Positions 19,060 through 27,415 of a stretch of DNA of 42,313 bases are shown one piece after another. The notes under the pieces are model-generated. The model did no database searches, was not told the DNA's origin, and saw only the letters and a program-made list of their open reading frames with translations. The translations under genes and the position numbers were made by a program. Position 1 is the first letter of the stretch. Each line of letters opens with the position of its first letter. The stretch is from Candidatus Saccharimonadota bacterium (lineage in GTDB: Bacteria > Patescibacteriota > Saccharimonadia > Saccharimonadales > UBA4665). The stretch covers positions 1-42,313 of the forward strand of contig DAHUYJ010000008.1 in assembly GCA_027315225.1 (NCBI GenBank), given 5' to 3'.

Positions 19060-21122
19060 GCAAGGTTCGTAACATCGGCATTATCGCGCATATTGACGCC
19101 GGCAAGACCACTACTACCGAAGGCATTTTGTACCGCACCGGCCTAAAGCACAAGATCGGCGCCGTACACGAAGGCGAGACGACTACCGACTGGATGGCGC
19201 AGGAGCGCGAGCGCGGCATCACCATTGTAAGCGCCGCTGTGACCTGCTACTGGAAAGACCACCAGATCAACATTATAGATACGCCGGGCCACATCGACTT
19301 CACTGTCGAAGTGGAGCGTTCTCTGCGCGTACTCGACGGCGCAGTTGTAGTATTCGACGGCAAAATGGGTGTCGAATCGCAGTCCGAGACCGTCTGGCGC
19401 CAGGCCGACAAGTATGGCGTGCCGCGCGTCTGCTTCATTAACAAGATCAACCAGACCGGCGGTGATTTTTACAAATCACTCGATACTATCCACGCGCGCC
19501 TGAGCAAACACGCTTTTCCAATTCATCTGCCAATCGGCTTCGAACAGTCCGTTAACGGTGTTGTCGACCTTATTAATATGAAAGCCTACACTTACAAGGA
19601 ATTTACGGACCACGAGCTTACGGAGGGCGAAATTCCAGCCGATATGCTCGACAAGGCCAAGAAATACCGCAGCCTTTTGATCGAGAACGCCGTCGCCGAA
19701 GACGAGAGCATGCTAGAAAAATACCTCGAGGGAGGCGAAGACGGCATGAGTATCGATGATGTCAAACACGCTGTTCGCTACGCTACATTGACAGGCAAGT
19801 TCTTCCCGGTGACTGGCGGCGACGGCCGCGGCGTCATCGTAGAGAAAGTGCTTGACCTGGTCACTGAGCTATTGCCCAGTCCTGAAGACCGTGGTAGCAC
19901 CTGGGGCTTACATCCTAAAAGCGGCGACGAGACCGAGCGTAAACCTAACGAGACTGAACCGTTCGCCGGCCTGGCTTTCAAAATCGCCACTGACCCTTTC
20001 GTCGGCAAGTTGGCATACTTCCGTGCGTATTCCGGCAAACTCAAATCCGGTAGCTATATCCTGAACAGCTCAACAGGCGAGAAAGAACGCGTCGGCCGTA
20101 TCGTACGCATGCAAGCCGATAAGCGCGAAGACGTTGATGAAATTGGCGCCGGCGATATCGCCGCTATCGTCGGGCTGAAGGGCACCACGACTGGCAACAC
20201 GCTGTGCGAGCAGAACAACCCGATCGTCCTGGAGAGTATTACGTTCCCGGAACCGCCGGTGAGTATTGCCATCGAACCTAAGACCAAAGCCGACCAGGAG
20301 AAGATGAGCCTTGCCCTGCAGCGATTGGCCGAAGAGGACCCAACCTTCCGCATTCGAGTGGACGAGGAGACCGGCCAGACTATCATCAGCGGCATGGGCG
20401 AGTTGCACCTGGAGATCCTGGTGGACCGCATGAAGCGCGAATTTAAAGTTGAGGCCAATATAGGCCAGCCGCAAGTTGCCTACCGCGAGACCATCCGCAA
20501 AGACGGCGTCGAAGTCCAGGGCAAGTTCATCCGCCAGTCTGGCGGCCGCGGCCAATACGGTGATGTCTGGCTGCGCCTTAGCCAAAATGAGGCCGGCAAA
20601 GGTTTTGAGTTCATTAACTCCATAAAAGGCGGTGTGATACCCAGTGAGTATATTCCGGCCGTACGTAAGGGCATAGAAGAGGCTATGAGCAATGGCGTAA
20701 TAGCCGGCTACCCGGTCGTCGACATTAAGACGGAGCTCTACGACGGCTCATACCACGAGGTTGACTCCAGCGAAATGGCTTTCTCTATCGCCGGCTCTAT
20801 GGCGCTCCAGGAAGGTGTCAAAAAGGCTCAGCCGACCCTGCTTGAACCAATCATGAAAGTCGTCGTCGTCACGCCTGAGAATTTCATGGGCGACGTCATC
20901 GGCGATCTCAACTCCAAGCGCGGACGCGTAGAGTCAATGGAAGACCTGACCCAGGGCATTAAGGAAATTACCGCGTTTGTCCCACTCGGTGAGATGTTCG
21001 GTTACACAACTAATTTGCGCAGCACCACTCAGGGCCGCGCTAGCTCCAGCATGGAACTCGACCACTACGCCGACGTTCCCGCGCATGTCGCCGAGGCTAT
21101 AATAGCCAAAAAAGGAAAGTAA
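19035..21122 (+). CDS. fusA: Elongation factor G, with NKIN instead of NKxD
   Basis: 695 residues, full length five-domain translocase. The GTPase domain shows P-loop AHIDAGKTT (18-26), switch I TTDWMAQERERGITI (50-64) and switch II DTPGH (82-86). The G4 guanine-recognition motif reads N136-K137-I138-N139 in CFINKINQTGG, where canonical EF-G has NKMD. Later domains include GMGELHLEILVDRMKREF (domain III), RGQYGDVWLRL (domain IV) and FGYTTNLRSTTQGRASSSME (domain V). An AAGGA lies before the ATG. It moves tRNA-mRNA through the ribosome and splits post-termination ribosomes. Confidence 0.98.
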   Translation: MPTKKTAIGKVRNIGIIAHIDAGKTTTTEGILYRTGLKHKIGAVHEGETTTDWMAQERERGITIVSAAVTCYWKDHQINIIDTPGHIDFTVEVERSLRVLDGAVVVFDGKMGVESQSETVWRQADKYGVPRVCFINKINQTGGDFYKSLDTIHARLSKHAFPIHLPIGFEQSVNGVVDLINMKAYTYKEFTDHELTEGEIPADMLDKAKKYRSLLIENAVAEDESMLEKYLEGGEDGMSIDDVKHAVRYATLTGKFFPVTGGDGRGVIVEKVLDLVTELLPSPEDRGSTWGLHPKSGDETERKPNETEPFAGLAFKIATDPFVGKLAYFRAYSGKLKSGSYILNSSTGEKERVGRIVRMQADKREDVDEIGAGDIAAIVGLKGTTTGNTLCEQNNPIVLESITFPEPPVSIAIEPKTKADQEKMSLALQRLAEEDPTFRIRVDEETGQTIISGMGELHLEILVDRMKREFKVEANIGQPQVAYRETIRKDGVEVQGKFIRQSGGRGQYGDVWLRLSQNEAGKGFEFINSIKGGVIPSEYIPAVRKGIEEAMSNGVIAGYPVVDIKTELYDGSYHEVDSSEMAFSIAGSMALQEGVKKAQPTLLEPIMKVVVVTPENFMGDVIGDLNSKRGRVESMEDLTQGIKEITAFVPLGEMFGYTTNLRSTTQGRASSSMELDHYADVPAHVAEAIIAKKGK

Positions 21123-21125
21123 TGG

Positions 21126-21131
21126 TATAAA
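21126..21131 (+). promoter_or_regulatory. Extended -10 giving a leaderless transcript for the 21138 gene
   Basis: TGGTATAAA fits TGnTATAAA and ends 6 nt before the ATG at 21138, so the predicted +1 is the start codon itself. Confidence 0.5.
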
Positions 21132-21137
21132 ACCTTT

Positions 21138-21509
21138 ATGGACCATACTGAGTTCATAAAGAGTTTTGAAGATAGGCCTGTAACGCTGCAACAACAGCAC
21201 GCGGCCGAACTTCTGGTTGCCAAGTGCGTGTACCCAGTTACCGACATTACTGATTTGGAACAAAGAGCAGGTCAGCAGCAGGATAACTTAACTCCCGCGG
21301 GACTGGCCAGGCTTGCCTTTATGCTTGGCAGAGCTAACTTTGAACTCATAACCGGGCTTGGCAGACGCAAAAAAGTATATGACTTTTATCGAGCGCTGGA
21401 CGTGCCGCGCCTTGAATCTATTCAGCACGCCACTCCAAAAGTCGGCGTGGCTGCCGCCATAGCCGTGCTCAAGCCGCCCAAAAGACCGGACTCTTTACAA
21501 ACTTCTTAA
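21138..21509 (+). CDS. Unknown 123-residue protein between fusA and tuf
   Basis: I do not recognise this protein. It is mostly predicted helical: an amphipathic start MDHTEFIKSFEDR, then TLQQQHAAELLVAKCVYP, and a Leu/Ala-rich middle TPAGLARLAFMLGRANFELI. A basic turn GLGRRKKVYDFYRALDVPRLE follows. The tail is Ala/Pro/Lys rich. No signal peptide or membrane helix is seen. Codon use resembles its neighbours. Its place between two translation GTPases and an apparent leaderless promoter suggest a real, lineage-specific gene, possibly linked to translation; that link is inference from position only. Confidence 0.7.
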   Translation: MDHTEFIKSFEDRPVTLQQQHAAELLVAKCVYPVTDITDLEQRAGQQQDNLTPAGLARLAFMLGRANFELITGLGRRKKVYDFYRALDVPRLESIQHATPKVGVAAAIAVLKPPKRPDSLQTS

Positions 21510-21569
21510 TATCAGCTACTATACTGCGGTAGCTTGCGTGGGTTCTGTTATACCTGTGCAAACATAGTT

Positions 21570-21575
21570 TATAAT
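21570..21575 (+). promoter_or_regulatory. -10 element of the tuf promoter
   Basis: A consensus TATAAT lies 35 nt before the tuf ATG. TTATAC (21548-21553) with a 16-nt spacer is a possible -35. A good AAGGAG Shine-Dalgarno follows at about 21596. Confidence 0.55.
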
Positions 21576-21610
21576 AAGCCATCAATCACTAAATCAAGGA
21601 GTAATAAGTT

Positions 21611-22795
21611 ATGGCAGATACATTTGACCGCAGTAAGCCGCACATTAATGTCGGTACCATGGGGCACGTCGACCACGGTAAGACGACCCTGACAGCCGCA
21701 ATTACTTCTGTATTGGCCAAAAAACTGCCGAGCAACGTCAACAAGCCGGTTGCTTACGATCAGATCGACAACGCGCCCGAGGAAAAACAGCGCGGTATTA
21801 CCATCGCCACTTCGCACAATGAATATGAGAGCGAAAAGCGCCACTACGCGCACGTTGACATGCCCGGACACGCCGACTATGTCAAGAACATGATTACCGG
21901 TGCCGCCCAGGTTGACGGCGCCATTCTCGTGGTTTCCGCCGCCGATGGCCCTATGCCTCAGACGCGCGAGCACGTCTTGCTTGCTAAGCAGGTCGGTGTG
22001 CCTTCCATCCTGGTCTTCTTGAATAAAATGGACCTGGCTGACCCCGAACTGGTTGATCTAGTCGAGGAAGAGGTCCGTGAATTACTTGAGAAGAACGGCT
22101 TTGACCGAGAGGCCCCTATTATCCGCGGTTCTGCTACTAAGGCTTTGGAAGGTGATGCCGAGAACGAAGATAAGGTTATGGAGCTCGTTAAGGCTATGGA
22201 CGACTACATCCCTGAGCCGAAGCGTGAGCTGGACAAGCCGTTCCTGATGCCGATTGAGGACGTGTTCTCCATCAAGGGTCGCGGCACCGTGGCCACTGGC
22301 CGTATCGAGACCGGTGTCGTCAAGATCAACGACGAAGTAGAAATTGTCGGTATTCGCGACACCAAAAAGAGTGTGGTGACCGGCATCGAAGCGTTCAAGA
22401 AAAGCTTGGACCAGGGACAAGCTGGCGACAATGCCGGCATCTTGCTACGCGGTATTGAGCGTGACGACATCGAGCGCGGCCAGGTTTTGGCCAAGCCAGG
22501 CACCATCACGCCGCATACTGAATTCGACAGCGAAGTCTACATATTGGCCAAAGAAGAAGGTGGCCGCCACACCCCGTTCTTCAAGGGCTACAAGCCACAG
22601 TTCTACTTCCGTACCACTGACGTGACCGGCGAGGTTGAACTGCCTGCAGACAAAGAAATGGTCATGCCGGGCGATACCGTAACCTTCAAGGTCAAACTGC
22701 TGGCCCCGATTGCTATGGAGCAGGGTCTGCGTTTTGCAATCCGTGAAGGCGGCCGCACTGTCGGTGCCGGCGTGGTCACCAAAATTGTCAAGTAG
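21611..22795 (+). CDS. tuf: Elongation factor Tu
   Basis: 394 residues. It delivers aminoacyl-tRNA to the ribosome. GHVDHGKTT (P-loop), EKQRGITI (switch I), [18 protein letters not shown] (switch II; the usual Cys after Asp is Met) and NKMD (G4) are intact, in contrast with EF-G. Domain II has [13 protein letters not shown] and [17 protein letters not shown]. Domain III has [21 protein letters not shown] and [19 protein letters not shown]. It has its own promoter and a strong ribosome binding site, fitting very high expression. Confidence 0.99.
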   Translation: MADTFDRSKPHINVGTMGHVDHGKTTLTAAITSVLAKKLPSNVNKPVAYDQIDNAPEEKQRGITIATSHNEYESEKRHYAHVDMPGHADYVKNMITGAAQVDGAILVVSAADGPMPQTREHVLLAKQVGVPSILVFLNKMDLADPELVDLVEEEVRELLEKNGFDREAPIIRGSATKALEGDAENEDKVMELVKAMDDYIPEPKRELDKPFLMPIEDVFSIKGRGTVATGRIETGVVKINDEVEIVGIRDTKKSVVTGIEAFKKSLDQGQAGDNAGILLRGIERDDIERGQVLAKPGTITPHTEFDSEVYILAKEEGGRHTPFFKGYKPQFYFRTTDVTGEVELPADKEMVMPGDTVTFKVKLLAPIAMEQGLRFAIREGGRTVGAGVVTKIVK

Positions 22796-22809
22796 ATTGA
22801 CGCAGTCTA

Positions 22810-22838
22810 TTGGTTGCAGCTGAGTTATATGGTATAGT
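22810..22838 (+). promoter_or_regulatory. Promoter of rpsJ
   Basis: TTGGTT (22810-22815), a 17-nt spacer and TATAGT (22833-22838) lie in the 139-nt tuf-rpsJ gap, leaving a leader of about 90 nt. AAAGGA at about 22919 is the Shine-Dalgarno sequence. Confidence 0.6.
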
Positions 22839-22934
22839 AACCGCTGATATTACACTGCTGATTAAAAGTCGTCTTGCGTAGGTCAAGAAGATGTTACAGC
22901 AGGCTGACAACAAAGTTAGAAAGGAACACCACCT

Positions 22935-23282
22935 ATGGCAGACGCCAAAACCACTACCAAATCATCAGCCACTGACGCTAAACAGCGTATCCGTATCCGC
23001 CTGAAGGCCTATGACCATAAAGTTATTGACCAAGCCGCCAAGCAGATCGTCGATACGGCGCTCCGAACCGGTGCCAGCCTGGCCGGTCCGATTCCGCTGC
23101 CGACCCGCAAGAATACCTACACGGTTATCAAAAGCCCTCATGTCTACAAAAAGGGCCGCGAGCAATTCGAGATGCGTGTCCACAAGCGTTTGATTGACGT
23201 CTTCGAGCCGACGCCTAAGACCATTGATTCACTCATGAATTTGTCATTGCCAGCCGGTTGCGATGTCGAAATTAAGATGTAA
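22935..23282 (+). CDS. rpsJ: 30S ribosomal protein S10
   Basis: 115 residues, about 12 longer than E. coli because of an N-terminal Thr/Lys/Ala extension ([16 protein letters not shown]). The core is typical: [62 protein letters not shown]10 belongs to the 30S head and is also NusE in antitermination. Unlike in most bacteria it is separated from rplC by about 600 nt that hold a small gene and a promoter. Confidence 0.98.
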   Translation: MADAKTTTKSSATDAKQRIRIRLKAYDHKVIDQAAKQIVDTALRTGASLAGPIPLPTRKNTYTVIKSPHVYKKGREQFEMRVHKRLIDVFEPTPKTIDSLMNLSLPAGCDVEIKM

Positions 23283-23347
23283 TGCCTGGTTACGTAATTA
23301 TATTTAGTATGAGAAGTAAGTGGCAGCGCAAATGATAAAGGGCATCT

Positions 23348-23695
23348 ATGACCTCTGAGAGCAGGGGGAACATAAAGGCCGGCGTCAGAGGAGGGGAATA
23401 TGTCGTTATGGCGTTCGTACCTCCTCTGCCTGCGAACGAGCTGGATGTTTTTGATGCGGACGCCATGCACCCTTTCTCTGACGAGCACTTGGACGAAAAG
23501 GGTGCCGTTCGCGGCTTGGTGTTTCATAAGGCAGTTTTTGCCGGCGGTACAGTGAGCTGGCAGGAGGAGGCTATGGCATACTTAAAAGAGCAGTCCAAGA
23601 TGATCGATTACCGGTTTGACCAGCGGAGGCTGCACGTACTCGGAAATACTGCCATGAACCAGTCACATGCTATGGCGCCAATCTCAATCTTGTAG
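23348..23695 (+). CDS. Unknown acidic 115-residue protein between rpsJ and rplC
   Basis: I do not recognise this protein. ATG 23348 is preceded by AAAGGG at a suitable distance; ATG 23409 ([16 protein letters not shown], 95 residues) is an alternative start. The body is acidic, with [21 protein letters not shown], then an aromatic/Gly part [21 protein letters not shown], then a basic end [14 protein letters not shown]. No membrane segment or known motif is seen. It splits the normally contiguous rpsJ-rplC pair and ends just before a new promoter. The reading frame looks coding by composition, but I cannot exclude a decayed gene. Confidence 0.55.
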   Translation: MTSESRGNIKAGVRGGEYVVMAFVPPLPANELDVFDADAMHPFSDEHLDEKGAVRGLVFHKAVFAGGTVSWQEEAMAYLKEQSKMIDYRFDQRRLHVLGNTAMNQSHAMAPISIL

Positions 23696-23708
23696 AATTT
23701 GCAACAGC

Positions 23709-23738
23709 TTGACAGGGGTAAGTTTGGCGTGGTACTCT
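23709..23738 (+). promoter_or_regulatory. Promoter of the rplC operon
   Basis: A consensus TTGACA (23709-23714), an 18-nt spacer and TACTCT (23733-23738). It predicts a leader of about 130 nt before rplC. Confidence 0.5.
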
Positions 23739-23767
23739 AGTATGGTATCTCAGCAAGACTTTGGCTT

Positions 23768-23830
23768 GGTTTGCGCCAGTAGGTCTGCCAATAACAGGGG
23801 TAGAAACCGCGCGCAACCAGTTATTTTTAT
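23768..23830 (+). promoter_or_regulatory. Possible attenuator or autoregulatory hairpin in the rplC leader
   Basis: GGTTTGCGC (23768-23776) can pair with GCGCAACC (23811-23818) with one bulged T, closing a loop of about 34 nt. A T-rich stretch (TTATTTTTATATA from 23821) follows, as in an intrinsic terminator. A protein-responsive terminator would resemble the L4 control of the E. coli S10 leader, but the ligand is unknown. Confidence 0.35.
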
Positions 23831-23875
23831 ATAAAGCTTTGGTACGTTGAACCGTAAAATAAAGGGAAAGCCTGC

Positions 23876-24493
23876 GTGAAAGCCCTCATTACAAGAAAGC
23901 TCGGAATGACCAGCGCCATCAATGAAGACGGGGCTCTGCAGGCTATTACCTTGTTGGCGGTTGACGAACACGCTGTGCTGCAGCACAAGACGGACGAGCA
24001 GGACGGCTATACGGCTGTACAAGTCGGCACCGGTACCGCCAAGAAGCTCAACAAGAGTGTGGCCGGCCATGTCAAGGTAGCCAAAGTCATGCCAAAGTTT
24101 ATCCGTGAATTCCGCATTAGCGAAATACCAGAAGATCTCAGCGTCGGCAGCAAATTCAGCGCCGACGTTTTTAGTGTAGGGGACATTGTTCAGGCCACCG
24201 GCATGAGCAAAGGCAAGGGTTGGGCCGGTACCATCCGGCGCCATAACTTCCATCGTCAGCGCAAGACGCACGGTGGCAAGGGAAATACCCGTAAACCTGG
24301 CTCCATCGGTTCAATGTATCCGCAGCATATCCTTAAAGGCACCAAGATGGCCGGTCAACTCGGTAACACACGCACCAGCGTTCGTAACCTCAAGGTCGCC
24401 CTTGTCGATGCCGAGCAAAACGTTATCGGCGTGGCCGGAGCCGTACCGGGTCCGCGCCGAGGCATAGTAATCATACGGGAAGCCATATCATGA
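23876..24493 (+). CDS. rplC: 50S ribosomal protein L3
   Basis: 205 residues, starting with GTG at 23876 behind AAAGGGAAAG. Signature: the N-terminal LITRKLGMT and the long loop reaching the peptidyl transferase centre, KGKGWAGTIRRHNFHRQRK, then THGGKGNTRKPGSIGS and GNTRTSVRNLKV. L3 is an early assembly protein. It overlaps rplD by 4 nt (ATGA), so the two are translationally coupled. Confidence 0.97.
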   Translation: MKALITRKLGMTSAINEDGALQAITLLAVDEHAVLQHKTDEQDGYTAVQVGTGTAKKLNKSVAGHVKVAKVMPKFIREFRISEIPEDLSVGSKFSADVFSVGDIVQATGMSKGKGWAGTIRRHNFHRQRKTHGGKGNTRKPGSIGSMYPQHILKGTKMAGQLGNTRTSVRNLKVALVDAEQNVIGVAGAVPGPRRGIVIIREAIS

Positions 24494-25158
24494 GCACGGC
24501 GACGTATACGAAGACCGGCACCAAAGCTACGTCTGCGGCTAAGCTCGACAAGAGCATTTTTGGTGTAGAAGTTAACAACCATGAACTCCTCAAGGCTGCC
24601 TACGATGCATATATGGCTAACGGCCGCGTCAACCTGGCCGCTACCAAGACACGCGGCCTGGTCCGGGGCGGCGGTAAAAAGCCCTGGCGCCAAAAAGGCA
24701 CTGGCCGGGCGCGTTTCGGTTCGTCCCGCAACCCGATCTGGCGGGGCGGCGGTATCGTTTTTGGCCCGTCAGGAAGGGAGAATTATACCAAGCAATTGAA
24801 CGCCAAGGCCAAACGTCAGGCTTTGCGCCAGGCCTTGAGCCTCAAGGCGGATGCCGTCAAGGTTATCGAGACATTTGAGTGTAAAGACGGCAAAACCGCG
24901 CAGACGGCTAAGTTATTGAAAAAGATTGAAGTTTCAGGCAGTACCCTTATCGTAGTCAGCCTCAAAGACAACCTTGTAGAGCGGGCAACCCGTAATTTAC
25001 CAGATGTTAAGGCAACTGACGCCCGTTATTTGAACGTGTACGACATCCTCAATGCCGACACCATCGTTATCAGCCAACAATCGCTGGCCATTGTTACGGA
25101 TTGGCTGGCCGGCAAGAAACCCACTGCAGGTGTTAGCGGCAAGGAGCCTAGCAAATGA
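24490..25158 (+). CDS. rplD: 50S ribosomal protein L4
   Basis: 222 residues. The extended loop lining the exit tunnel is recognisable: [20 protein letters not shown] then [20 protein letters not shown]. The globular part ends [23 protein letters not shown], followed by a short Lys-rich tail. In E. coli L4 also represses its own operon; here the candidate leader hairpin before rplC would be the place for this. Overlaps of 4 nt on both sides show coupling. Confidence 0.97.
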   Translation: MSTATYTKTGTKATSAAKLDKSIFGVEVNNHELLKAAYDAYMANGRVNLAATKTRGLVRGGGKKPWRQKGTGRARFGSSRNPIWRGGGIVFGPSGRENYTKQLNAKAKRQALRQALSLKADAVKVIETFECKDGKTAQTAKLLKKIEVSGSTLIVVSLKDNLVERATRNLPDVKATDARYLNVYDILNADTIVISQQSLAIVTDWLAGKKPTAGVSGKEPSK

Positions 25159-25601
25159 GTAAGACCATAAGCCTTCGTCCGCACCTGAGCGAAAAGACCT
25201 ACGGCTTGAGCGAAAGCCGTGTGTATGTCATGGAAGTACCGGGAGGCGCCAATAAGCACATCGTAGCGCAAGCCGTCGAAGCGCAATTTGAGGTCAAAGT
25301 GGAAAAAGTTAATCTGACCAATATTCCTGGCAAGGCCAAGCGCAGCATAAGTTTGAACGGCAAGCGCATAACCGGCACGTCCGGACGGCGCTCTGGCGTC
25401 AGGAAGGCATACGTAACGTTGGCTAAGGGCCACAGCTTGCCGTTCTTCAACGCTATCGAAGAAGAAGAACAAAAGGAGCAAGCTGTCCAGGATAAGATCG
25501 ACAAAGCGGCAGCCAAGCAGATAGAGAAGGACGCTAAGCCGCGTAGGGGTTTCCGCTTGCCCAAGCGGCGCCCTAGCGACGTCGAGGAGAAGGATAAGTA
25601 A
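25155..25601 (+). CDS. rplW: 50S ribosomal protein L23, long charged C-terminus
   Basis: 148 residues; the core of about 95 has the L23 fold (LRPHLSEKTYGLSESRVYVM, VAQAVEAQFEVKVEKVNL, GKRITGTSGRRSGVRKAYVTL). L23 is the docking site for trigger factor and SRP at the exit tunnel. A tail of about 45 residues rich in Glu, Lys and Arg (starting near FFNAIEEEEQKEQAVQDKIDK and ending KRRPSDVEEKDK) is extra relative to E. coli. Start and stop overlap the neighbours. Confidence 0.95.
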   Translation: MSKTISLRPHLSEKTYGLSESRVYVMEVPGGANKHIVAQAVEAQFEVKVEKVNLTNIPGKAKRSISLNGKRITGTSGRRSGVRKAYVTLAKGHSLPFFNAIEEEEQKEQAVQDKIDKAAAKQIEKDAKPRRGFRLPKRRPSDVEEKDK

Positions 25602-26455
25602 TGGCGATCAAGACCTATAACCCTACCACTCCAGGACGCCGGGGCATGACCAGCCAGGATTTCGACGGCATTACTGCTAAGCGCCCCCTAAAGTCCCTGT
25701 TAGCGGTCAAGAACCGCGGTAGCGGCCGCAATAACCAGGGTCGGATAACTACCCGCCACAAGGGTGGCGGCGTGAAACGTTTTTACCGCCTGGTCGACTT
25801 CAAGCTGGCTGATGGCGTGACTGCGACAGTTGAGCAGATCGAGTACGACCCTAACCGCAGTGCCCGCATTGCCCGTATCAAGGATTCGAACGGCATCTAC
25901 CACTATATTCTGGCGGCACAAGGCATGAAAGTGGGACAAAGAATCACCGTGGGTGAGAGCGCCGCTATCGAGACTGGCAATCGCCTGCCGCTTAGGTCGG
26001 TTCCTATCGGTAGCACCGTCCATGCTATTGAATTACAAGTTGGTCGTGGTGCGCAGATGGTCCGCAGTGCCGGCAACAGCGCGCAATTGATGGGTCGGGA
26101 TAACGGTTATGCCCAGATCCGCTTGCCAAGTGGCGAGGTGCGTTTGGTGAACGAGAATTGCAGCGCCAGCCTGGGTGTCGTTGGTAATGAGCAACACCAG
26201 AACATTAAGCTTGGCAAGGCCGGCCGTCGCCGCCTTCAAGGTGTTCGCCCTACGGTGCGCGGCGTAGTTATGAACGCGGCTGACCACCCGCATGGCGGCG
26301 GCGACGGCGGCCGCCACGGCATTGGCGGCGGCAAGAACCATGGTAGTGCGCCCAAAACACCTTGGGGTCAGAAGACCCTGGGCTATAAGACCAGGCGGCG
26401 TAAGAGCACCAGCAAATTCATTGTTCGAACGCGTCACCAAGGAAAGAGGAGATAA
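25601..26455 (+). CDS. rplB: 50S ribosomal protein L2
   Basis: 284 residues, standard. It contributes to the peptidyl transferase region. Motifs: TTRHKGGGVKRFYRLVDFK near the N-terminus, YILAAQGMKVGQ, and the C-terminal loop VVMNAADHPHGGGDGGRH with the essential histidine, then KTPWGQKTLGYKTRRRK. The ATG overlaps the rplW stop by one base. Confidence 0.98.
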   Translation: MAIKTYNPTTPGRRGMTSQDFDGITAKRPLKSLLAVKNRGSGRNNQGRITTRHKGGGVKRFYRLVDFKLADGVTATVEQIEYDPNRSARIARIKDSNGIYHYILAAQGMKVGQRITVGESAAIETGNRLPLRSVPIGSTVHAIELQVGRGAQMVRSAGNSAQLMGRDNGYAQIRLPSGEVRLVNENCSASLGVVGNEQHQNIKLGKAGRRRLQGVRPTVRGVVMNAADHPHGGGDGGRHGIGGGKNHGSAPKTPWGQKTLGYKTRRRKSTSKFIVRTRHQGKRR

Positions 26456-26457
26456 TT

Positions 26458-26724
26458 ATGCCCGGCGAACCTATGAGCAAAGAGTTTGATCCGGCCATTG
26501 AGCTAAGAGCCCTGGGGCTTGACGATGATACCATTGCGGCATTGGGCGCCGATGTGCCTACTAACCTTCGTGGCATGCTGGCTTTACGTGGTGGTTTAGC
26601 AGATGGCCCGCGGGCCGCTATTGGAGCCGGACCAAACACTGCCGAGCCTTTGCGCTACGAAAGGACCTATGATATGGGAATGAGCGCCGCTGAAATTTTA
26701 CTCAGAAGGGAGAGCCGGGGATGA
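26458..26724 (+). CDS. Unknown 88-residue protein embedded between rplB and rpsS
   Basis: I do not recognise this protein. A strong ribosome binding site (GAGGAGATAATT) precedes ATG 26458, 2 nt after rplB, and the 3' end overlaps the rpsS ATG by 4 nt, so it is translated as an integral cistron of the S10 operon. The sequence is acidic early ([20 protein letters not shown]), helical in the middle ([16 protein letters not shown]) and ends with a basic helix ([16 protein letters not shown]). No Cys, no membrane segment. In other bacteria rplB and rpsS are adjacent, so this is a lineage-specific insertion, possibly a ribosome-associated protein. Confidence 0.8.
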   Translation: MPGEPMSKEFDPAIELRALGLDDDTIAALGADVPTNLRGMLALRGGLADGPRAAIGAGPNTAEPLRYERTYDMGMSAAEILLRRESRG

Positions 26725-26993
26725 GCCGATCACTCAAAAAGGGACCGTTTATAGACTTCAAACTGGCCAAGAAGGTTAACGCGCTTGGCGACAACGATCG
26801 GACCATCATAAAGACCTGGGCCCGGGCCAGTACCGTCGCCCCAGAGTTTGTCGGGAAAACAATTGCCGTACATAACGGCAAGGTTCATGTACCGGTATTC
26901 GTTACAGAGAACATGGTCGGCCATAAACTCGGCGAGTTCGCACCGACCCGTAAATTCCGCTCCCATGGCGGTAAGTTAGCGAAAGGTAAGTAA
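26721..26993 (+). CDS. rpsS: 30S ribosomal protein S19
   Basis: 90 residues, standard. Begins [19 protein letters not shown] and carries TIKTWARAS-like [40 protein letters not shown] and [15 protein letters not shown], the diagnostic S19 signature. It pairs with S13 in the 30S head. It is coupled to the preceding small gene by a 4-nt overlap. Confidence 0.98.
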   Translation: MSRSLKKGPFIDFKLAKKVNALGDNDRTIIKTWARASTVAPEFVGKTIAVHNGKVHVPVFVTENMVGHKLGEFAPTRKFRSHGGKLAKGK

Positions 26994-27001
26994 GGAGTAA
27001 T

Positions 27002-27415
27002 ATGGCAGTCAAAGCAGTAGCCAAAGGAGTACGTCTCAGCCCGCGCAAGGTGAGTGTGGTGGCTGCCCTGGTGCGCGGCCGTAGCGTCGAAGACGCCCTG
27101 ACTATCCTGGAACACACTCCACGCCGCAGCGCGCTGGCTGTTAAGAAGGCTATCATGAGTGCTCGTGCAAATGCTGACCATAATCACGACTATAAGCCAG
27201 CCACCTTATATATTACTGAGATCAATGTTACGCCGGGCCCCCGCCTGAAGCGTTACCGACCGTCTGCCAGGGGGAGGGCCTTCCCTTTCCAGCGCAAGAG
27301 TTCCCATATCCGTGTCGTGGTAGATGGCGAGAAACGGGAGCCTAAAAAACCAGCCGCCAAAGTTAACAAGGTCGCCGCCGCTAAGGAAGCCGTTAAAACT
27401 GAGGAGACAAAGTAA
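27002..27415 (+). CDS. rplV: 50S ribosomal protein L22
   Basis: 137 residues; the core of about 110 matches L22 (VRLSPRKVSVVAALVRGRSVEDAL, ARANADHNHDYKPATLYITE, GPRLKRYRPSARGRAFPFQRKSSHIRVV, written here as adjoining parts). The beta-hairpin GPRLKRYRPSARGRA lines the exit tunnel. About 25 Lys/Ala/Glu residues extend the C-terminus. GGAGTAAT lies before the ATG; it overlaps rpsC by one base. Confidence 0.97.
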   Translation: MAVKAVAKGVRLSPRKVSVVAALVRGRSVEDALTILEHTPRRSALAVKKAIMSARANADHNHDYKPATLYITEINVTPGPRLKRYRPSARGRAFPFQRKSSHIRVVVDGEKREPKKPAAKVNKVAAAKEAVKTEETK

